NCBI RefSeq assembly: GCF_947258925.1
Contig: NZ_CAMYKG010000003.1
Location: forward strand, 10,551-74,550
Reading direction: 5' to 3'
DNA length: 64,000 nt
From: an uncultured Eudoraea sp.
Lineage (GTDB): Bacteria; Bacteroidota; Bacteroidia; Flavobacteriales; Flavobacteriaceae
The translations under genes and the position numbers were made by a program. Position 1 is the stretch's first letter. The number at the start of each line of letters is the position of its first letter. The notes beneath the pieces are model-generated. The model did no database searches. It was given only the letters and a program-made list of their open reading frames with translations, and was not told where the DNA came from. Positions 28,701 through 36,116 of this stretch are shown here, one piece after another.

Positions 28701-29471
28701 AGGCTCCACTGTGGTAGGAAAGTTGTGGGTCTCGGCTTTAAGTGAAATAACGGAATCAAATTCGCTTTCCTGATAAAAATCCGGTTTATCTGAGGTTTTT
28801 GGGGCAAATTGAAACACCCTGGGACCTTTAACAAATGCTACATTATCCTTGTAAGCAGATACAATTTCATTAGGATTTTCCTTAGCTGTTTTTTTTATTA
28901 GTTTGAAGAGTGAAGAAGGCATCTCTTTGCCATCAATAACAAATGTCCCATTAAAAATTTTATGCCTGCAATGCTCAGAATTTACCTGACTGAAACCAAA
29001 GACTTCAGAATCGGTTAATTTCCTGCCTATTTTAGTTGATAAGCCTTCGAGATATTCTACTTCATCCTGACTAAGGGCCAGGCCTTCTTTTTCATTGTAT
29101 TCTGAAATATTTTCGATTTCAAGAATAGGATGAGGCACTACTTCAATATTAAAAACATCCTGATCTAATCCCGGATACTTTTGTGAAAGCATAGGATCAA
29201 ACTCCATGAAGTCTTCACCCACCGTTGTAAATTCTTCTATTCTGATTATCCCGGTAATACCCATGTTCTGCGTTATTTCTGTTGCATTGGTACTCCAGGG
29301 TGTTATCATAGCCGCTCTGGGGCCAACAAAAAAGGCGTCAATAGACGCCGCATTTATTTTAGGTTGATTTCCAAATAACCAGCTGAGTTTCTCAATATCA
29401 TTTGTAGAAAGTTCGTGGTTAGATTGTACTGCAAAAACTTTACCGCTGGGATCTCCAAAGAAATGAATCAT
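25794..29471 (-). CDS. purL: Phosphoribosylformylglycinamidine synthase (large, glutaminase-fused form)
   Basis: A 1225-residue FGAM synthase, fourth step of purine synthesis: FGAR, ATP and glutamine give FGAM. This is the single-chain form of proteobacteria and eukaryotes, so no separate PurQ or PurS is needed. Order of domains: N-terminal PurS-like domain, linker, two AIRS-type synthase halves ([29 protein letters not shown] and the [21 protein letters not shown] region), and a C-terminal glutaminase with nucleophile Cys in [16 protein letters not shown] and the late [15 protein letters not shown] motif. It has a TANNTTTG element 33 bases upstream and is followed by an overlapping GNAT gene. 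Confidence 0.96.
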   Translation of the reverse strand: [1225 protein letters not shown]

Positions 29472-29503
29472 GGAATATATTACATATTAGGTTCATGAAA
29501 GCA

Positions 29504-29511
29504 CAAATTTA
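29504..29511 (-). promoter_or_regulatory. Candidate -7 promoter element for purL
   Basis: On the minus strand the bases read TAAATTTG, matching TANNTTTG, which would give a leader of roughly 25-30 bases before the purL ATG. The -33 element is not clear. Confidence 0.5.
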
Positions 29512-29570
29512 CATTAATAATATGGGTTTTTTTTGGAGAATAGTTAACAGTTTTCAAATGAAATTGTTCA

Positions 29571-30782
29571 TTACTTCCTTGTCATTCGGGCCATGTAGAA
29601 ACCATCAAACCCACTTTCTGAGGCATAAATAGTTTTTTCTTTTTCCAAAGAGAATACGCTGCCTTCCTCAGATGCAAAAAATTGTTTTACTTGTTCCGAA
29701 TTTTCCTGTGGCAGGATGGAGCAGGTAACATAGATAAGTTTGCCATTTTCTTTGACCATTTTACTGTAGGTTCTCAATATTTCCTGCTGGACTTTCGTAA
29801 TCTTGGTCAGAAATTCTGGCTGTAACTTCCACTTGGCATCCGGATTGCGCCTTAATACCCCCAGGCCGGTGCAAGGCGCATCAATAAGAACTCTATCTGC
29901 ACTGGAGTATAATTTCTTGTAGATTTTGCTGCTACTAATAAGCCGTGTTTCAATATTATGTGCCCCGGCCCTTTTCGCTCTTCGCTTTAGTTCCTTTAAT
30001 TTATTACCATAAATATCAAGAGCAATCAGCTGACCTTTATTCTGCATAAGAGCAGCCAAATGCAAAGTTTTACCACCTGCTCCTGCACATGCATCTATCA
30101 CCCGCAATCCCGGTTCTGCCTGTGTAAAGGTTCCAACCTTTTGAGAGGAGGCATCCTGGACTTCAAAAAAGCCATCTGCGAAAGCCTTAGTTTTAAACAC
30201 ATTAGTTCGTTCTTTTAGTACTAGTGCATCCGCATAACCCTCAATTGGATCTGTCCCAATACCCTCATCCATTAGAATAGTTCTTAATTTGGGTTTAGTT
30301 GTTTTTAGTGTATTGGTCCTTAGTATTACCTGAGCCTGCTTGTTTAATGCTGCAATTTCCTTTGTCCATAACTCCTCACCCAAGGAATCTGCCCCTAAAT
30401 CATCCATCCAGTCCGGAATAGATTCCCTGAATTTCCTAATTTTAGAAAGTTCATCATACCTTCCTTTGATTCGCCTGGCAGGAGTGTCCTCTATCTGCTT
30501 CCAATCGGGTAGTTGAATTCCCCTGAGCACCGCCCATACAGCAAATAGCCTGAATAGATTTGGTCTGGAATAGGGAGCACCAACTTCAGCAATTTCCGAA
30601 TAAAGTCGTTTCCAGCGGACTATATCATAGGTGGTTTCGGCAATAAAACCCCTGTCTCTGGAACCCCATCTTTTATCAAGTTTCAGGGTTTTTTCAACCA
30701 CTTTGTCTGCATACTCACTTTCATTAAATATGAGGTTAAGTGCATCTATCACAGCAAATACCAAATTTCTATGTAACCGCAT
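29571..30782 (-). CDS. RsmB/NOP-family rRNA cytosine-5 methyltransferase
   Basis: A 403-residue SAM-dependent RNA (C5-cytosine) methyltransferase. The N-terminal NusB-like helical domain (residues 1 to about 140) precedes a PUA-like linker and the Rossmann domain. The SAM-binding motif is VIDACAGAGGKTLHLAAL. The two catalytic cysteines are in DAPCTGLGVLRRNPDAKW and YVTCSILPQEN. The closest role is methylation of 16S rRNA as in RsmB, but paralogues with other rRNA targets exist, so I leave the symbol open. It has its own promoter-like sequence upstream and is not cotranscribed with purL from a shared start. Confidence 0.9.
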   Translation of the reverse strand: MRLHRNLVFAVIDALNLIFNESEYADKVVEKTLKLDKRWGSRDRGFIAETTYDIVRWKRLYSEIAEVGAPYSRPNLFRLFAVWAVLRGIQLPDWKQIEDTPARRIKGRYDELSKIRKFRESIPDWMDDLGADSLGEELWTKEIAALNKQAQVILRTNTLKTTKPKLRTILMDEGIGTDPIEGYADALVLKERTNVFKTKAFADGFFEVQDASSQKVGTFTQAEPGLRVIDACAGAGGKTLHLAALMQNKGQLIALDIYGNKLKELKRRAKRAGAHNIETRLISSSKIYKKLYSSADRVLIDAPCTGLGVLRRNPDAKWKLQPEFLTKITKVQQEILRTYSKMVKENGKLIYVTCSILPQENSEQVKQFFASEEGSVFSLEKEKTIYASESGFDGFYMARMTRK

Positions 30783-30799
30783 CTGTAAAAATTAGGTGG

Positions 30800-30829
30800 C
30801 AAAGGTATTGCTTTTAATTTTTAACCAAC
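30800..30829 (-). promoter_or_regulatory. Candidate promoter for the RsmB-type methyltransferase gene
   Basis: On the minus strand TACCTTTG (30800-30807) matches TANNTTTG. A TTG lies 18 bases further upstream (30826-30828), giving a near-ideal Bacteroidota -33/-7 pair 18 bases before the ATG. Confidence 0.6.
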
Positions 30830-30975
30830 CAATCTAAACTCAGCAACTAAACCAAACCTTTGGAGAATTTTTGAGTAAGCCAATATAGGCCATCAGCAAT
30901 GGAGATTGATTCAACAAATAGTAAGATTCGTTCTTTGTTATGGATGTAAAAGCACTATTCTTCCTAAATTTACAT

Positions 30976-32004
30976 ATGCGATATATAATTTTGGTTACAT
31001 CTTTATTTTTACTTCTCTCGTGCAATACACCGGAGAAGAGGCCTTTTTTTTCAGAAGTGGATATAGAGGTTCTTTATAAAGATTCTCTGAGTTTCCGCGC
31101 CATTGAACTAATGGGTGGAAGTTTGGGCTTTGCCGCCAACAAAGGTGTTTTTGGTACAATTGACCTGCAAACAAAGACCGTAAGGACAAATATCCAGAAG
31201 TATGACACTCTTCTTCCTGAATTTCGTTCAATAGCACATACCTCTACAGATTTTTTTATGCTCTCTGTTTCTGATCCCGCTTTATTATATAAAACGGGGG
31301 ATAAGGGAAGCATGGAATTGGTTTATACAGAAGTCGGGGAGGGCGTTTTTTATGATGCTATGGCTTTTTGGAATGATAAAGAGGGTATAGCCATAGGGGA
31401 TAAGACAGGAGATTGTCTTTCTATAATAATCACCCGAGATGGGGGTTATAGCTGGAATAAACTCTCTTGCACCCAATTACCCGAAGCGACTGAAGGGGAA
31501 GGAGCTTTTGCAGCGAGTAACACGAATATTGCAATCCAGGGTGATAAAGCGTGGATAGGAACATCTAAAGGGCGGATATTATATACAGCAGATAAAGGGT
31601 TGTCATGGGATGTTATCCAAAGTCCCATGAAAAGCGATAAGCCTACCCAGGGTATCTATTCTTTGGATTTTGAAGATGAATTATTAGGAATAGCCATAGG
31701 CGGGGATTATACAGATCCGAATATGCGTTCGGCAAACAAGATGATCAGCAGGGATGGTGGAATAAGTTGGGAGTTAATTGCGGATAATAAGGAACCCGGC
31801 TACAAGAGCTGTATAAGGTTTGTCCCTAATTCTGATGGAAAGGAGATTGTTGCAATTGGATTTACGGGAATATCGTATTCCAGTGATATGGGGGCAAACT
31901 GGAAAAGTATTTCGGATGAAGGATTCTACACAATACGTTTCCAGAATGATTCTGTGGCCTATGCTGCAGGAGCAAACAGAATTGCTAAACTTACTTTTAA
32001 GTAA
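30976..32004 (+). CDS. BNR/YCF48-like beta-propeller lipoprotein
   Basis: A 342-residue lipoprotein (LLLSCNTPEKR, lipobox Cys about residue 15) made of repeated blades with the BNR/sialidase Asp-box pattern, such as SxDxGxxW: TRDGGYSWNKL, TADKGLSWDVI, SRDGGISWELI and SSDMGANWKSI. It resembles the 'photosystem II stability factor YCF48-like' proteins often annotated as oxidoreductase in flavobacteria. I see no catalytic residues, so a binding or scaffolding role outside the membrane is more likely. The start chosen is the ATG of MRYIILVTSL, which begins the signal peptide; an ATG 36 bases upstream adds residues that would spoil it. Confidence 0.8.
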   Translation: MRYIILVTSLFLLLSCNTPEKRPFFSEVDIEVLYKDSLSFRAIELMGGSLGFAANKGVFGTIDLQTKTVRTNIQKYDTLLPEFRSIAHTSTDFFMLSVSDPALLYKTGDKGSMELVYTEVGEGVFYDAMAFWNDKEGIAIGDKTGDCLSIIITRDGGYSWNKLSCTQLPEATEGEGAFAASNTNIAIQGDKAWIGTSKGRILYTADKGLSWDVIQSPMKSDKPTQGIYSLDFEDELLGIAIGGDYTDPNMRSANKMISRDGGISWELIADNKEPGYKSCIRFVPNSDGKEIVAIGFTGISYSSDMGANWKSISDEGFYTIRFQNDSVAYAAGANRIAKLTFK

Positions 32005-32030
32005 AAAGGGAAGTTTAAAAACTTCCCTTT
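32005..32030. terminator. Rho-independent terminator after the BNR lipoprotein gene
   Basis: AAAGGGAAGTTT and AAACTTCCCTTT form a perfect 12-bp stem with a 2-base loop directly after the stop codon. The symmetric A/T ends allow function for the convergent DUF6515 gene as well. Confidence 0.85.
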
Positions 32031-32084
32031 ATCATCACCAACAACCTGATATATATTGTAATTACCAAATCAAAACCATACGAA

Positions 32085-32432
32085 CTAAACATTCACTACA
32101 ATATATTTCTTGCCTTGTTTCTTATAATAAACCCCATTGTAGGTATGATACTTTATCCCCCGGTAAACGACAACCTTATTTCCCCTGGGAAGATGCCTTA
32201 CTTTTATCCCAACAGGAGCTGCGCATACCACATATTTTCTACCTCTTGCTTTGTACCAAATACCGTTGGCGAAATGAAAATTCACGCCCTTATGTACAAT
32301 AATCCTGGGCTTTTGTAAGGTTGTAACAACTGTACCGTACTTAGGGTACACTCTTACGGTGCGCTGCGCATTTACAGTTGAAGTCGTACCAGCCAAAAAA
32401 ATAAGAATTACCAATAGTTTTAAACTTTTCAT
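32085..32432 (-). CDS. Small secreted DUF6515-family protein
   Basis: A 115-residue exported protein. The signal peptide is MKSLKLLVILIFLAGTTSTVNAQ (cleavage after VNA or AQ). The mature part is basic and rich in Tyr, Val, Gly and Lys. It contains two copies of a short unit: GVNFHFANGIWYKARGRKYVV (about residues 50-70) and GIKYHTYNGVYYKKQGKKYIV near the C-terminus. This repeat pattern is that of DUF6515, a family of unknown function in Bacteroidota. The strong basic charge and beta-prone repeats suggest surface or nucleic-acid/polysaccharide contact, which is speculation. It stands alone, convergent with the BNR lipoprotein gene. Confidence 0.75.
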   Translation of the reverse strand: MKSLKLLVILIFLAGTTSTVNAQRTVRVYPKYGTVVTTLQKPRIIVHKGVNFHFANGIWYKARGRKYVVCAAPVGIKVRHLPRGNKVVVYRGIKYHTYNGVYYKKQGKKYIVVNV

Positions 32433-32562
32433 AACTAATTTATTTATTGATTATAGTGCTAAGACTATTATTTAAAGTAAAGGTTTAATTGAAATTGAAA
32501 ATTTATTGGGATTATTTAAATTCTTTGATTTCCGGAAACAGTTATTTCTTATTTTTTTCAAT

Positions 32563-32588
32563 AAAAAAAGGAAACCAAAAGGTTTCCT
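32563..32588 (-). terminator. Rho-independent terminator of the DUF6515-upstream (sigma/anti-sigma) operon
   Basis: On the minus strand AGGAAACC-TTTT-GGTTTCCT is followed by a run of T (the A-run at 32563-32569). It lies 26 bases after the Spy-like gene and closes the sigma factor operon. Confidence 0.85.
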
Positions 32589-32613
32589 CATGTCTTCGCA
32601 ATCCATCTATAAT

Positions 32614-33066
32614 TTATCTACCTCCTTGTCGCCTTTGCTGAATTTGTTTTAAAAGTCGTTTCTTAAAGTCTTCTTCCGCCTTAATCAATAGAAAGGTCTT
32701 TTTAGGTGAAATAACTTCCCGAATATTGGACAGGAAAAGTATATTGAGTTCTTGTTTCTCACGCTCCAGTCCAATTAGCTGATCCAAAAGTTTACTGGCT
32801 TCATTCTCACTTAAATTATCAAAATCTGCCATTTTACTTCTTATATCAACACGCTCCTTTCTGCGGATTTGGGCCAGTGCCTGCTCATGCTCATTGTAAA
32901 CGGGCCAGAACATAGTAGCCTCCTGACTGCTAAGGCCCACCCTTTCAGTGATAAATGCAACTTTTAGGGATTTAATTTTATCCATTCCGGGCCTGCCTTG
33001 ACCTGACATTACTGCAACTGTCAAAAAAAGTAGCGTAAACACCCATATTTTGCCGAAATTATTCAT
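32614..33066 (-). CDS. Spy/CpxP-like periplasmic protein of an ECF sigma operon
   Basis: A 150-residue exported, helical protein; the signal peptide ends near VMSGQGRPG. It follows the pattern of the family called 'sensor of ECF-type sigma factor' in Bacteroidota. KSLKVAFITERVGLSSQEATMFWPVYNEHE is like the LTxxQ helix region of Spy and CpxP. RRKERVDIRSKM and a basic C-terminal tail (KKRLLKQIQQRRQGG) follow. It may sense envelope stress or bind unfolded protein or metal, as in Spy-like relatives, but that is inference. Its ATG overlaps the end of the anti-sigma gene by 8 bases, so the three-gene operon is translated as a unit. Confidence 0.8.
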   Translation of the reverse strand: MNNFGKIWVFTLLFLTVAVMSGQGRPGMDKIKSLKVAFITERVGLSSQEATMFWPVYNEHEQALAQIRRKERVDIRSKMADFDNLSENEASKLLDQLIGLEREKQELNILFLSNIREVISPKKTFLLIKAEEDFKKRLLKQIQQRRQGGR

Positions 33067-33583
33067 CGATCTCTAAATTTAATTCATCAATATCTTCAAT
33101 ATTATCCTCAAGGTAATCCATAATGTTTTCATCATCCAGATTATCATTCATTTCAGTATCCAAAAAATTGTTTATTTCCAAATCTTCTTCCAGAATCACC
33201 TCTGCCAGTTCATAACTGCTCAATCCAAATTGGTTGTCTTCAAGATAATATTCTATGTCTGTTTCAGCCAGATCATCAAAAGTAAAATCAACGGTATTCT
33301 TCCATTCAAGACTTATTACCAATAATAGAATGGCCGCCACAGAAGCCGCAGCATAAAAGTACTTCCTGTAAGATTTAAGTCTTATAACTCCGGTTTCTTT
33401 TTTAGCGACTTTTTCTGCTATTTCCTTAGGCAAATTTTCAAAATAGTTTTCAGGTACTTTGAATCCACCTTTATCAGGAAGATTTGAAGTCTCTTTGGAC
33501 AATTTATCCATAAGATCATCTGTCAATCCTTCAAAGTACCCTTCCGGGGCTTTAAAACCGCTATTTTTTCTTTTTGCACCCAT
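33059..33583 (-). CDS. Membrane-anchored acidic protein, probable anti-sigma factor
   Basis: A 174-residue protein between an ECF sigma gene and a Spy-like gene, so probably the anti-sigma factor, although it shows no zinc (HxxxCxxC) motif. The cytoplasmic N-terminus carries two copies of a short unit, GFKAPEGYFEGL (about residues 8-19) and GFKVPENYFENL (about residues 41-52), likely helical. One transmembrane helix follows at about 75-95 (FYAAASVAAILLLVISLEW). The rest, some 75 residues outside the cytoplasm, is extremely acidic and ends in a long Glu/Asp/Ile/Leu repeat (LEDNIEDIDELNLEIDE). The function is inferred from position and layout. The two PExYF units would be the sigma-binding part. 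Confidence 0.7.
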   Translation of the reverse strand: MGAKRKNSGFKAPEGYFEGLTDDLMDKLSKETSNLPDKGGFKVPENYFENLPKEIAEKVAKKETGVIRLKSYRKYFYAAASVAAILLLVISLEWKNTVDFTFDDLAETDIEYYLEDNQFGLSSYELAEVILEEDLEINNFLDTEMNDNLDDENIMDYLEDNIEDIDELNLEIDE

Positions 33584-33677
33584 TCTTATGGTTTGACTCC
33601 TAATTTAATAAAAGGTTTAATACCTGCATTCTCCAATAACTTAAATAAAAGCCGGACATATAACCTAATTAATAGTA

Positions 33678-34223
33678 TTATTCTTCATCCTTTAAACTGG
33701 CTTCAATTTTCTTAACTGCCAAATGATAAGACGCTTTTAAACCGCCTACAGAGGTTTCTAAGATCTCTGATATTTCATCGTACTTCAACTCTTCAAAATA
33801 CTTCATGTTAAAAACCAATTTCTGCTTTTCCGGTAATAATGCAATGGCCTTTTGTAACTTCAATTGTATGTCATCACCTTCGAAATAAACATCAGCCTGT
33901 AAATTATTTGCCATCCGTTCATGTAACTCGTCATTGCTGACCCCTAATTTTTTGGATTTTACCTTTAGGAAGGTCAGTGCTTCATTGGTCGCAATCCTGT
34001 ACATCCAGGAATACAATTTACTATCTCCTTTAAAGTTATCAATATTTCGAAAAACTTTAATAAAGGTGTTCTGCAAAACATCATCAGTATCGTCATGATT
34101 TAGCACAATTCTCCTGATATGCCAATACAGACGTTCTTTGTAAGTGTTAATAAGCACTTCAAAGGCCTTGGCCTGCGTATCTTTATGCTTTAAATTCTCT
34201 ATTAAGGTTTCTTCAACTATCAA
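33678..34223 (-). CDS. ECF-type RNA polymerase sigma factor
   Basis: A 181-residue sigma-70 family ECF factor. Region 2 includes LYWHIRRIVLNHDDTDDVLQNTFIKVFRNI and YSWMYRIATNEALTFLK. Region 4 is the helix-turn-helix LPEKQKLVFNMKYFEELKYDEISEILETSVGGLKASYHLAVKKI. The start must be the TTG at 34221-34223, because no ATG lies between the upstream in-frame stop and region 2, and the residues after it (VEETLIENLKHKDTQ) fit the family's N-terminus. It is the first gene of a sigma / anti-sigma / Spy-like operon and is 60 bases downstream of the ABC exporter gene. It probably activates its own operon under envelope stress. Confidence 0.9.
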   Translation of the reverse strand: MIVEETLIENLKHKDTQAKAFEVLINTYKERLYWHIRRIVLNHDDTDDVLQNTFIKVFRNIDNFKGDSKLYSWMYRIATNEALTFLKVKSKKLGVSNDELHERMANNLQADVYFEGDDIQLKLQKAIALLPEKQKLVFNMKYFEELKYDEISEILETSVGGLKASYHLAVKKIEASLKDEE

Positions 34224-34283
34224 AGCAATTGCTTATTTGTTTAAGACTGCATTTCATAGAAAAGGTTTAATTGTATATTCGAA

Positions 34284-36116
34284 TCAGATTACTCCTAAAG
34301 TTTGCATATCTACGAGATTTTTGTAAACCCCGCTTGTTTTAAGCAATTCGAGATGGGATCCCTGCTCTACTATCTTACCTTTTTGCAAAACAACAATTTT
34401 ATCCGCGTTTTGTATAGTTGACAGCCTATGGGCAATAACAATAGAAGTGCGGTTGCGCATCATTTTTTCAAGCGCATCCTGCACCAGCCGTTCACTTTCT
34501 GTATCCAATGCTGAAGTAGCCTCGTCCATTATCATTACAGGCGGGTTCTTTAGAACTGCCCTCGCAATTGAAAGTCGTTGCTTTTGGCCACCGCTAAGCT
34601 TATTGCCACTATCTCCAATATTCGTGTCGTAACCCATTGGTAATTCCATAATAAAATCATGGGCATTGGCAATTTTAGCGGCAGCTTCAATTTCCTCATC
34701 GCTGGCACCATCTTTTCCAAGGCCAATATTTTTTTTCACGGTATCATTAAAGAGTATCGAATCTTGTGTAACCAGGCCAATAAGATCCCTGAGTGATTTC
34801 TTGGTTAGGTCTTTAATATTAGTTTCATCAATTGTAATCTCGCCTTCATTTATATCATAAAACCTGGTAACCAGGTTAGCGATCGTACTTTTACCGCTGC
34901 CCGATTGGCCCACCAAAGCAACCGTTTGACCTTTCGGGACATAAAGATTGAAATTTTGCAAAACGTATTCATCCTCATATTTGAACGAAACATTTTTTAA
35001 TTCAATGCCGCTTGTGAAATCAGTTTTTATCCGGGCATCGTGCTTTTCGCTTATCGGATTTTTTGTCTCAAGGACTTCCAAAATACGTTCGGCCGCAGAA
35101 TTTCCTTTTTTAACTCCGTATAACGCTTTACTAATTTGTTTAGCGGGCGTGAGGATGTTGTATGCCAATCCCATATATGCAATAAATTCAGAAGCTCCCA
35201 GGGTTTTATCTATCAATACCATTTTTCCCCCAAACCATAATAGGACTCCAATTACCAGGATACCTAAAAACTCCCCAACAGGAGATGCCAGATTTTGTCT
35301 GTTGAGTAAACTATTTGAAAATTTAAAAAAACGTGCAGTAGAATTTTGAAACGTATTGTAGAATTTTGATTCTGCATTGAATGCTTTGATTACCCTAAGA
35401 CCACCAAGTGTTTCTTCCAGTATGGAAAGGAATTCACCCTGTTCCTTCTGCACCTTATCTGAATTCTTTTTAAGTGATTTCCCTATTCTGGAAATTATCA
35501 TACCCGCTATCGGAATAAAGATGAAGACAAACAGGGTAAGTTTAACACTAATTATAAACATGACGCTGATAGTGAAGATGATCGTTAGAGGTTCTCTAAC
35601 AATCAATTCCAGAATCGATAAAAAGGAATATTGAATTTCAAGAACATCTGATGAAATTCTGGCTATGACATCGCCTTTCCTTTTCTCCGAATAGTAGGAG
35701 AGAGGGAGATCTACAATTTTTTGGTACATCGCGTTCCGAACATCTTTTAAGACCCCATTTCTCAAAAATGTTATGAAATACATGGCCAGATAGTTAAAGA
35801 TATTTTTAAATAGAAAAAGAATAAGTACCAGGCCAATAACCAATAACAAGCCTTTCATTTCGTCGTTGCCTGAGAAGGCCGTAACCTTAAAATTTAAATA
35901 GTCCTGTAAATAGTTTTTTAAACTTCCAAAACCATTATAGGTCGGAGCCACATATACTTTTTTTGCTTTATCAAAAAGTACATCCAGCATGGGAATAAGG
36001 GCGGCAAAAGAAAGTGCACTAAAAAGGGCATAAAGAATATTAAAAAAAACATTTAATAATCCGTACCTGCGATACGGGATTGCAAAACGCAGGATTTTCT
36101 TGAAATAATCCATCAA
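34284..36116 (-). CDS. MsbA-like ABC exporter (permease and ATPase fused)
   Basis: A 610-residue half-transporter: six transmembrane helices (residues 1 to about 340) fused to an ABC ATPase domain. The ATPase motifs are GQSGSGKSTIANL (Walker A), LSGGQKQRLSIARAVL (signature), PPVMIMDEATSALDTESE (Walker B) and AHRLSTIQNADKI (H-loop). It dimerises and exports a lipid or hydrophobic substrate, as MsbA does with lipid A core, but drug or peptide export is also possible. The start overlaps the phosphomutase stop by 4 bases, so the two are translationally coupled, and the sigma factor gene follows 60 bases later. Confidence is high for family and low for substrate. Confidence 0.92.
   Translation of the reverse strand: MMDYFKKILRFAIPYRRYGLLNVFFNILYALFSALSFAALIPMLDVLFDKAKKVYVAPTYNGFGSLKNYLQDYLNFKVTAFSGNDEMKGLLLVIGLVLILFLFKNIFNYLAMYFITFLRNGVLKDVRNAMYQKIVDLPLSYYSEKRKGDVIARISSDVLEIQYSFLSILELIVREPLTIIFTISVMFIISVKLTLFVFIFIPIAGMIISRIGKSLKKNSDKVQKEQGEFLSILEETLGGLRVIKAFNAESKFYNTFQNSTARFFKFSNSLLNRQNLASPVGEFLGILVIGVLLWFGGKMVLIDKTLGASEFIAYMGLAYNILTPAKQISKALYGVKKGNSAAERILEVLETKNPISEKHDARIKTDFTSGIELKNVSFKYEDEYVLQNFNLYVPKGQTVALVGQSGSGKSTIANLVTRFYDINEGEITIDETNIKDLTKKSLRDLIGLVTQDSILFNDTVKKNIGLGKDGASDEEIEAAAKIANAHDFIMELPMGYDTNIGDSGNKLSGGQKQRLSIARAVLKNPPVMIMDEATSALDTESERLVQDALEKMMRNRTSIVIAHRLSTIQNADKIVVLQKGKIVEQGSHLELLKTSGVYKNLVDMQTLGVI

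Noticed and set aside
26356-28834. Several open frames antisense to or out of frame with purL
   Set aside because: All overlap conserved PurL domains and have no start context or family match.
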